Shown: positions 1 through 5,500 of the stretch, in pieces
How the letters are laid out: each line of letters opens with the position of its first letter
Position numbering within the stretch: position 1 is the first letter of the stretch
Origin: Gemmatimonadaceae bacterium
Lineage (GTDB): Bacteria; Gemmatimonadota; Gemmatimonadetes; Gemmatimonadales; Gemmatimonadaceae
Assembly (NCBI GenBank): GCA_017881545.1
Contig: JADGQU010000181.1
Coordinates: forward strand, 1-5,717
Length of the DNA: 5,717 nucleotides
Reading direction: 5' to 3'
The notes under the pieces: generated by a model
Seen by the model: only the letters and a program-made list of their open reading frames with translations
What the model was told of the DNA's origin: nothing
Database searches by the model: none
Made by a program: the position numbers and the translations under genes

Positions 1-554
1 AACGACATGTCGTGCGGCCAGAAGATTATGGTATTGATGTAGGCCTTGCCCTGTGCCTTCATCCCCGCAATCTCGATAACGATAAAGGTTATGATCGCGA
101 GTGTAGCCGTGACCGAGATATTGCCCGTCGCCGTTGACCCATAGGGAATCAGTCCGAGCAGGTTGGCGAACAGGATGAAGAAGAAAAGTGTCAACAGGAA
201 CGGCACGTAACCGTTCCCGTGAGGGCCGACGTTGGGAAGCAGTATTTCGTTGCGCAGGTAGAGCACCAGCGCTTCGAGCCCATTTGCGAGCCCGCTCGGC
301 GCCCTCCCGTCGCGCGTCCTGCGATTGTGCGCCCGGAGGGCCAGCAGCGTCGTGGCGATGCAGAGGAGCGCCGCGATCCAGAGCATGACGACGTGCCTGG
401 TCGGCGAGATGTCCAGCGCGAACCGCCCGATGTGAATCGGATTCCAGCGCGGCAGCTCATACTCGCACACGAAGCCCGAATGGAAGCATGGGTAATCGAG
501 CGTGTGCGAATCGGTGATGTGCGGCGTGATGAAGTCTTTTTGGTCAGCGATCAT
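1..554 (-). CDS. atpB: F0F1 ATP synthase subunit a, 3' end beyond window
   Basis: This gene encodes the membrane subunit that forms the two proton half-channels beside the c-ring of ATP synthase. The frame opens at an ATG (552-554) and stays open to the window edge, giving 184 complete residues. A hydrophilic N-terminus (1-53) is followed by a membrane helix at about 54-74. A conserved segment follows at about 118-138, containing FILFANLLGLIPYGSTATGN, which is typical of subunit a, and then a helix at about 148-164. The family is usually about 230-280 residues, so the essential arginine and the last helices lie outside the window. The start overlaps the atpI stop by 11 nt and has no clear Shine-Dalgarno, which suggests translational coupling. 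Two cysteines (C23, C30) sit in the N-terminal tail, which is normally on the periplasmic side. Identification is firm; the exact start is slightly less sure. Confidence 0.93.
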   Translation of the reverse strand, partial: MIADQKDFITPHITDSHTLDYPCFHSGFVCEYELPRWNPIHIGRFALDISPTRHVVMLWIAALLCIATTLLALRAHNRRTRDGRAPSGLANGLEALVLYLRNEILLPNVGPHGNGYVPFLLTLFFFILFANLLGLIPYGSTATGNISVTATLAIITFIVIEIAGMKAQGKAYINTIIFWPHDMS

Positions 555-918
555 ATTCGAGCAGCAGTGGTTCGGCCATCATCGTCATGAAGAAGAACGT
601 CACCAGACTCACGAGCGCCGCGTCGAGCGAGAGATTGAAGATCCTCGCCAGCGGAGCGTACAGCACCAGCACGAAAAATCTCAACACCGCGCCGACTCCC
701 CAGCGGAGCAACAGCTCGCCGGGCGCTCCGTGACCGGGCCGGGCCGGTCGCAGCAACGCATAGGAACCGAGTTGTACTGCGAAAGCCAGTCCAGCAGAAA
801 CGAGCATCGCGTTGTGCTGCTCCACCGTCCTGAAGTAGGTCCTCAGTATGATGGTGGCGGTGACAATGAGGGCGGCCGAGACTCCCGCGAAGAATCCCAG
901 GGCTCTCGTTGCCTTCAC
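544..918 (-). CDS. atpI: AtpI-like ATP synthase subunit I
   Basis: This is a 124-residue membrane protein between atpZ and atpB, the usual place of the AtpI-type accessory protein. From other bacteria, AtpI is thought to help assemble the c-ring, or to act with AtpZ in divalent-cation handling; that role is transferred by position and topology. Four hydrophobic helices are visible at about 6-25, 37-56, 68-92 and 97-118, joined by short basic loops (for example R57-R60). No catalytic motif is seen. The start is a GTG (916-918) overlapping the upstream TGA as GTGA. A GAGG lies 9 nt upstream, inside the end of atpZ. The stop (544-546) lies inside the start of atpB. The sequence is divergent, so the family call rests mainly on size, helix count and neighbours. 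Confidence 0.8.
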   Translation of the reverse strand: MKATRALGFFAGVSAALIVTATIILRTYFRTVEQHNAMLVSAGLAFAVQLGSYALLRPARPGHGAPGELLLRWGVGAVLRFFVLVLYAPLARIFNLSLDAALVSLVTFFFMTMMAEPLLLEYDR

Positions 919-1184
919 CCTTGCCGGCCTCGCTCGCGCCGTTCGTCATCGTCCTGCTTTTGCGCCGCTGAGATCTTGCGATACATGTTGTAGAACGCCG
1001 CACCAGCCCCGACGAAAACACCGGCGATGGTGAACAACCCGTTGGTGCCAAGGCGGTTGTCGAGCCACTGTCCGGCGAAGAGGAAGACGATGATTGCGAA
1101 CGCGAACTGGATTCCCAGGCCCGCGAAATCGGCGACGGGCAGACCTTTTTTGGAGCTCTGTTGCGTCCGCTTTTCGTCTGCCAT
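915..1184 (-). CDS. atpZ: AtpZ/AtpI family ATP synthase accessory protein
   Basis: This is an 89-residue protein and the first gene of the leftward atp operon. It shows the AtpZ (ATPase gene 1) pattern. A charged N-terminus (1-16) leads into a first helix (about 19-41) with a GIQF segment and ending in GQWLDNRLGT. A second glycine-rich helix follows (about 49-68, with GVFVGAGAAFYNMYRK), then a highly charged tail (74-88). The WLD...GT turn between two helices is characteristic of the family. AtpZ works at the membrane with AtpI and has been proposed to take part in Mg2+/Ca2+ transport or assembly support; this is family knowledge. The ATG at 1182-1184 is chosen because it gives the standard length. 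The frame is open upstream to 1385, but that extension has no membrane or family character. No strong Shine-Dalgarno precedes this ATG. Confidence 0.87.
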   Translation of the reverse strand: MADEKRTQQSSKKGLPVADFAGLGIQFAFAIIVFLFAGQWLDNRLGTNGLFTIAGVFVGAGAAFYNMYRKISAAQKQDDDERRERGRQG

Positions 1185-1201
1185 TCTGGGTAGAAAGTAA
1201 C

Positions 1202-1225
1202 CGCTTGTGAAGATTTTCACAAGCG
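1202..1225 (-). promoter_or_regulatory. Perfect 10-bp inverted repeat in the atp leader
   Basis: CGCTTGTGAA (1202-1211), a 4-nt spacer GATT, then TTCACAAGCG (1216-1225) form an uninterrupted 10-bp inverted repeat, 17 nt upstream of the atpZ start. It lies between the divergent promoters and the first atp gene. On the atp transcript it would fold into a stable tetraloop hairpin. No T-run follows in either direction, so it is not a standard terminator. It could be a dimeric repressor operator (TTGTGAA-N4-TTCACAA) or a 5' UTR RNA hairpin. The structure is certain from the bases; the function is inferred. Confidence 0.6.
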
Positions 1226-1249
1226 AACGCCCCAGACCTTCCGAACAGA

Positions 1250-1266
1250 GCCCGAAGATTTTGGGC
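1250..1266. repeat. Small hairpin sharing a 9-nt core with the 1202-1225 repeat
   Basis: GCCC (1250-1253) pairs with GGGC (1263-1266) around the core GAAGATTTT (1254-1262). The same nine bases occur at 1209-1217 inside the larger inverted repeat. In plus-strand RNA the stem extends to 7 pairs with one G-U pair and a 3-nt loop; in the atp transcript only the outer four pairs are perfect. It may be a second regulatory site in the atp leader or coincidence. Confidence 0.3.
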
Positions 1267-1313
1267 GGGTCGCAAGTCCAAGACTCAAGCGGAGTTAGTA
1301 TGTTGCGTCGGTG

Positions 1314-1342
1314 TTGACCGTTCGTCATTAGAACGATATGTT
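1314..1342 (+). promoter_or_regulatory. Sigma70-type promoter for the BsuPI-domain gene
   Basis: TTGACC (1314-1319) matches five of six bases of the -35 consensus. TATGTT (1337-1342) matches four of six of the -10, with an ideal 17-nt spacer. Transcription would start near 1349-1350, leaving a leader of about 60 nt before the ATG at 1409. A short inverted repeat, CGTTC-N7-GAACG (1319-1335), fills the spacer and could be an operator. Promoter consensus in this lineage is not established here. Confidence 0.5.
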
Positions 1343-1363
1343 GCGAGTCTAGAGCAAAGTGAA
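1327..1363 (-). promoter_or_regulatory. Candidate promoter(s) for the atp operon
   Basis: Two weak overlapping possibilities are seen on the minus strand. One is TTGCTC (1352-1357) with TCTAAT (1327-1332) and a long 19-nt spacer. The other is TTCACT (1358-1363) with TATCGT (1334-1339) and an 18-nt spacer. Either would overlap the rightward promoter and give an atp leader of about 130-145 nt containing both inverted repeats. Neither is strong, so the true start could lie elsewhere. Confidence 0.25.
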
Positions 1364-1408
1364 AATCGCTCGCCCCGCCCACCAAGAAATCGACGCCCGA
1401 CTGACGTA

Positions 1409-1876
1409 ATGGATAACCGCCTTATTCTTCCGCTGCTTTGTGCAGCCTCAGTCGCGTTCGTCGCGGCCCCTTTCTCCCACAACGATAGACCGATCGCCAC
1501 AGCGAGACATTCCGCTGAGATGGCCGCGCCTATCGTCACCACGTTCGACATCACGCGACCCAAGGACGACGCGGACAAGCTCCGCTTCACCCTCAACGTC
1601 CGCAACAACACGTCGAAGATGGTGGAACTCCGCTTCCCCGACGGCCAGACCCACGACTTCGTGGTGAAGGATTTCGCCGGCAAGGAAGTCTGGCGCTGGA
1701 GCCAGGGCCGGATGTTCACTTCCGCGATGCGCAGCGAGACCCTGAAGGGCAAGGGCGAGACAGCGTTCGAGGAGAGCTGGGACTCGAAGGGACAGCACGG
1801 ATCCTTCACTGCCGTCGCGGTTCTGAGAAGCAACAACTTCCCGATCGAGACCAGCGTCCAGTTCGTACTGCCGTAG
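1409..1876 (+). CDS. Secreted BsuPI-domain protein (intracellular proteinase inhibitor-like fold)
   Basis: This is a 155-residue protein. Residues 1-21 form a signal peptide, with a hydrophobic stretch LILPLLCAASVAFVAA and a likely cut after A19 or A20; the LLC there is not a good lipobox. The mature part from about residue 56 resembles the BsuPI domain, an immunoglobulin-like beta sandwich named after a Bacillus subtilis proteinase inhibitor. The visible series is LRFTLNVRNNTSK, VELRFPDGQTHDFVVKD, GKEVWRWSQGRMF, then an ETL..KG..AFEESWD segment and a closing SVQFVLP strand. In many phyla such domains occur in exported proteins of unknown role, so protease inhibition is not assured. The signal peptide supports the ATG at 1409, although no clear Shine-Dalgarno precedes it. 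The gene is monocistronic: a promoter lies at 1314-1342 and a terminator at 1905-1929. It diverges from the atp operon with a shared intergenic region. Confidence 0.85.
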   Translation: MDNRLILPLLCAASVAFVAAPFSHNDRPIATARHSAEMAAPIVTTFDITRPKDDADKLRFTLNVRNNTSKMVELRFPDGQTHDFVVKDFAGKEVWRWSQGRMFTSAMRSETLKGKGETAFEESWDSKGQHGSFTAVAVLRSNNFPIETSVQFVLP

Positions 1877-1904
1877 TTTCAGCTGTCGGCCAGGAAAGAG
1901 AATT

Positions 1905-1929
1905 GCGCTCGAGAGAGCGCTTTTTTTTT
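1905..1929 (+). terminator. Intrinsic terminator of the BsuPI-domain gene
   Basis: A perfect 6-bp stem, GCGCTC (1905-1910) with GAGCGC (1915-1920), encloses a GAGA tetraloop of the GNRA type. It is followed directly by nine T residues (1921-1929). It lies 28 nt after the stop codon at 1874-1876. This is a textbook rho-independent terminator and marks the gene as a single transcription unit. Confidence 0.93.
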
Positions 1930-2054
1930 GCCCGGAATCAGCTGACAAACGTTGCAACGCCTCGCGCGGGTCTTGTCACCGCTGGATCAATCCCCGCTCT
2001 ATACCTCGGCGCCCAATGGTGACGCATGTTGCAATCCTGCCTGGGTCGGTACAT

Positions 2055-2082
2055 GGTTCTGGCAGTCTCGCGGCACAGAACC
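2055..2082. repeat. 7-bp inverted repeat upstream of the membrane-protein gene
   Basis: GGTTCTG (2055-2061) and CAGAACC (2076-2082) are perfect complements separated by 14 nt. They lie about 50 nt before the start at 2134, in the 204-nt stretch after the terminator. The rest of that stretch shows a CGTTGCAACG palindrome (1950-1959) but no convincing promoter; TTGTCA (1973-1978) and TATACC (2000-2005) are 21 nt apart, too far for a good match. The repeat could be an operator or leader hairpin, but it is short enough to be chance. Confidence 0.25.
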
Positions 2083-2133
2083 CACACCCTTGACGCGCGC
2101 GCAGTCGAGGTGGAAAGTCCCGGTGAATGTATG

Positions 2134-2556
2134 ATGTTGGATCGTCAGCTCGTCCTGCTGTTTGTTCTTCCGATTCCTATTGCGTGCATCACGTGGACGG
2201 TGACGCACGAGGAATTCTTTCGCGAGCCACGCGACTGGTGCTCCGCGAAATGCAAGTCGTCACGGCGCCTATACTCGCGGAAATTCTTCTACGTGTTCAC
2301 GTGCGAGTATTGCTTCAGTCACTACGTGACCGCCTTCTTCCTCTTCATCACCCGTTACACGCTGGTGTTCGATGACTGGCGAGGGTATCTGATCGCAGGC
2401 TTCTCGCTGGTATGGCTGGCCAACATCTACATGAGCTTCTTCGGCAGGATGCGCCTGGAGATTCGGGAAGACCGGCTGGCAGTGGACGCCGTAGAATCGA
2501 AACAGAGCGACGCCGACGGCGGTCGACAGCGAGGCGGTAAGGCTACTAAGCCTTGA
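2134..2556 (+). CDS. Cysteine-rich multi-pass membrane protein of unknown function
   Basis: This is a 140-residue protein with a hydrophobic helix at 5-21. A loop follows with HEE (25-27) and REPRDWC, two cysteine pairs (C36-x3-C40 and C57-x2-C60), two further membrane helices at about 62-78 and 84-103, and a polar C-terminal tail (107-140). The core KFFYVFTCEYCFSHYV is strikingly ordered and feels like a conserved hypothetical family, but I cannot name it. The CxxC placed just before a membrane helix recalls DUF1360-type proteins. The cysteines could bind a metal or form redox pairs; this is inference. The ATG at 2134 is chosen because GGTGA (2122-2126) lies 7 nt upstream. The adjacent ATG at 2131 is nearly as good, and the frame is open to 2026 but that extension is polar with no membrane character. 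It converges on the large minus-strand gene. Confidence 0.75.
   Translation: MLDRQLVLLFVLPIPIACITWTVTHEEFFREPRDWCSAKCKSSRRLYSRKFFYVFTCEYCFSHYVTAFFLFITRYTLVFDDWRGYLIAGFSLVWLANIYMSFFGRMRLEIREDRLAVDAVESKQSDADGGRQRGGKATKP
2539..2554. repeat. Hairpin at the convergent gene ends
   Basis: AAGGCT (2539-2544) and AGCCTT (2549-2554) form a perfect 6-bp stem with loop ACTA, overlapping the first base of the TGA stop of the plus-strand gene. No T-run follows on either strand. It could weakly assist termination or protect mRNA 3' ends from both directions, because the two genes end only 12 nt apart. It is not a canonical terminator. Confidence 0.35.
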
Positions 2557-2568
2557 GCGAGCTGACCG

Positions 2569-5500
2569 TCACGGCCTGCGACAGTCCGCGTCGAAGCGCT
2601 CGACCAGCGGGCTCCCCGCCGCGGAGTGGCTCGCGGCCACGACGGGATTCCCACCAATCAGATAGACGCTGTTGCCTAGCGCGGCGGCTCGCGCGTAGTT
2701 CCGCGCGCTCGGCATCGGTTGCGCGCTGCGCCACGCGGTCCCCGTCAAATCCAGTCTCAGGACGTCGCTGAGTACGGTGTTCTTCGCCTGCGACTCCCCT
2801 CCGAAAACGTAGATCGTTCCGCAATACAGCGCGGCGCCCGCGGTACCGCGTGGCTCCAGGGCCGGACCTTCTCCCCAACGGTCGGTCGCGGGATCATAGA
2901 TGTAGACGTTTCCGAAATCAGATCCGCCGCTGCGGCCGCCGATCGCGTACAGTTTTTCCTTGAACGCGACGGCCGCGGGACTTCCTTCGGAGCGTGGCAG
3001 CGGAGCGCGCTCGACCCAGGTGTTGGCCGCAGGATCGTACTCGGAATGATCCGCGAGCGTCGACTGAGAGTTTCCGCCGCCGATCACGTGAATCTTTCCG
3101 CCGAGCACCGCCGCCGCGTGGCCGCCCCTCGGCGCCGGCAGCGGCGCCGCGATGCTCCACGTGCGAGTGCCGATGTCGTAGATCAACACGTCGGAAGTAG
3201 GAACGTTGGTGACCGTCTTGAATCCGCCGATGACGTAAATGCGCTGGCCGATGGCGACAGCGGCGGGCGCGTTCAGTCCCTCACCAGGTAAAGTCGTCTC
3301 TTCGCGCCAGTGATTGCCATCGAAGCGCTCCACCTCCAGCACGGGCGCGCCACCTGCACCAGTTCCGCCAATCGCGTAAATCGCATCCCCCGTGCTGACG
3401 ATCGCGTGCGCGGAGCGGGCATGCAGCATTGCCGGCGCGCTGTCCCATGACTCCGCGGCCGCTCCTGGGGTACGCGCCGAAGAATCCTGCGGGAGCTTCC
3501 GAGCGAACTTCACGGGATGCCCGAACGACCATCGGCTGTGCTCGCGATCCTTCATCGGAATGCCCAGCATTGTCTTGAACATCGGCATCAGCTCCCGCTG
3601 CGACGGCGTCACGATCACGCCCGCGATCTCCGGCTGCTCCCAGAAGACCTTCCAGTACTTCTTTTGCGTCGCATTGGCGCTATCGAGCTCCGCCTTCCCC
3701 GCCCCGCCCTGCCCGGCCGCGAGGAACTGCCCCAGCGGCACGTAAAGCTCACTCACTCGGGCCGAGAATACCGAATCGGCACTCTCGAGCGCCGCGACCT
3801 GCGCCTTGCTCAGAAAAAGCGAATCGCTCTGCTCGATCAGCATCTTGTGGATGCTGGACGTTCTGGAGAGGTAGAACGCGGCGAGCGAATCGGCCGAGCG
3901 CCGCTGCCACCCTGTAGTTCCCCTCACCGGTTCCACCGCGCGGCGGAGCCGCTGTAGCTCGAAATCAGTCGAGAGCTCGAACGAGAAATCGATCACGATC
4001 CGAAATGGATTCCGGAACAGCGTCCGGGCCGGCCGCGTGTCCGCAAAGCGCGAATTCACGTCGTAGTTGAATCTCTTGTTCGTCGCATCGAACCCGCGCG
4101 GTATCAGCAACACCGGATCCGCGGCGGCAGGCGATCCCCAGCCGCGCAGCGAATTCCCGTGGAACGCCTGGTCCAATCCAGCCAGCACGTTCTGGAGATA
4201 CACGCTCGGCGTAACACGGTAGCCCCAGCGCCTTGGGGTCGGCGGACTCCACTGGATATTGAACGATTCCGTCCAAGGCCCCCTGCACCCATTCCTCGGC
4301 GCCATTCGGCCCAGATTGGCGACGAGACATCCCCGCGCCGTTGGTGAGCCGCTCGCAAGCAGAGTCCGAAGCTCTCCCGCCAGAGTCGCGTCCGTCTCCG
4401 TCGCGGGGTTCGGGATGAAGGCACGATCGCCGCCCAGGCCGTCACCATTCACATCGCCCCGAACAAGCGGCGTGAACGGCAATCCGGATTGCGCCCGCGC
4501 GAACAGGGTCACCGTCCCCGTCTTCCCCGTCGAGAACGCGCCCGACAGCACGAAGATGTGATGCGCATCGTTCGGACCCGCCGCCCATTCGAGCAGCCGC
4601 GGATCCCCGAACGCCGCGCCATCAAACCCGCGGTACTGCCGCTTCGTCGCCTGGAGCGTGTAGGAGATCGATCCGTAAAACGACGCGCCGCCCCTGAACT
4701 TGAACACGTCCGGCGATAGCGCGACGTTGAGCTGTCCGCCGTATCCGCGCAGATCGCTCACCCGACTGCCTACTCGGCCGTATTGATCCGACCTTCTCGA
4801 CTCCACCGCCGAGACCGCTCCGCTCGCGGGATCGATGGATGCCTCGGATACGAAGACCGGACGATTCGCTTCACTGGCGAGCGTCAGCTTCCTCACGCCG
4901 CTGAAATTCGCGTCCACCACGCCTGGCTGGGAAAGGTCGTACGAGCCGAGTGTGCCAACGGTGAGGAGCCAACCGCTCATGCTCGTGTTCCAGTCGAGCG
5001 ACGCGCGCCAGCTCCTCGGCACATCGTACGATGGATCTATCAGCGTCACTGCCGGCGCGCGGTCGGCCAGCACCCCGCTTCCGTCGACGCACTGCGTCGG
5101 TATCGCGCCCGGATTGCTGGCGAAGAGCGACCAATCGGGAGTCGGCACCGCCGCGCCAATGCAATTGAGAAACGAAGTACCGCCCGGCAGACCGGTCGAT
5201 GACGACGCATCGGCGAGAACTCCCGGATGCAACAAATCACGAAATTCTCCCACCCCTCCGCGCAGCGTGCCCGACATGGTGCGGTAGAAGCGCCCCGTCT
5301 CGTTCTGCATAGTGCCGGAGCCGTTTTCCTTGTCGTGATTGTAGGTGAACGTGAACCCGACGCGCGGACTCAGGTGAACGCGCGAGGGAGCAACCCCCGT
5401 GCGGATTCCGAGCGCCTGCTCGAGCGCGGTGTTTCTGGGCGGCTTATCGCCGAATCCGTCCGCCTCCAGTCGTGCGCCGTACAGCAGGCTGAAATACCGC

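Noticed and set aside
191..460. Minus-strand 89-residue reading frame
   Set aside because: It is a shifted frame inside atpB and is Ser/Arg-rich, as expected of a GC-rich shadow. The overlapping frame has clear subunit a sequence.
1202..1225. Inverted repeat as a transcription terminator
   Set aside because: No T-run follows on either strand, and it lies between promoters and a gene start, so termination of an upstream unit does not fit.
1185..1385. Upstream extension of atpZ to an ATG at 1385
   Set aside because: The extra 67 residues have no family or membrane character and would cover the inverted repeats and promoters. The ATG at 1184 gives the standard AtpZ length.
1285..1836. Minus-strand 183-residue reading frame opposite the BsuPI gene
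   Set aside because: Antisense shadow. The plus strand has a signal peptide, a recognisable domain, a promoter and a terminator.
1973..2005. TTGTCA...TATACC as a promoter for the membrane-protein gene
   Set aside because: The spacer is 21 nt and the -10 match is only partial, so it is not supported.
2026..2133. N-terminal extension of the membrane protein to 2026
   Set aside because: The added 36 residues are polar and unstructured. A GGTGA ribosome-binding site 7 nt before 2134 favours the shorter form, which begins right before the first helix.
2719..3291. Plus-strand frames of 100-190 residues opposite the barrel-Kelch gene
   Set aside because: They are Arg/Ala-rich antisense frames without domain character, explained by strong third-position GC of the real gene.
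5308..5310. ATG at 5308-5310 as the start of the barrel-Kelch gene
   Set aside because: Translating upstream to the window edge gives 135 more codons without a stop, with typical barrel sequence such as FSLLYGARLEADGFG and RVGFTFTYNHD, so the true start is outside the window.
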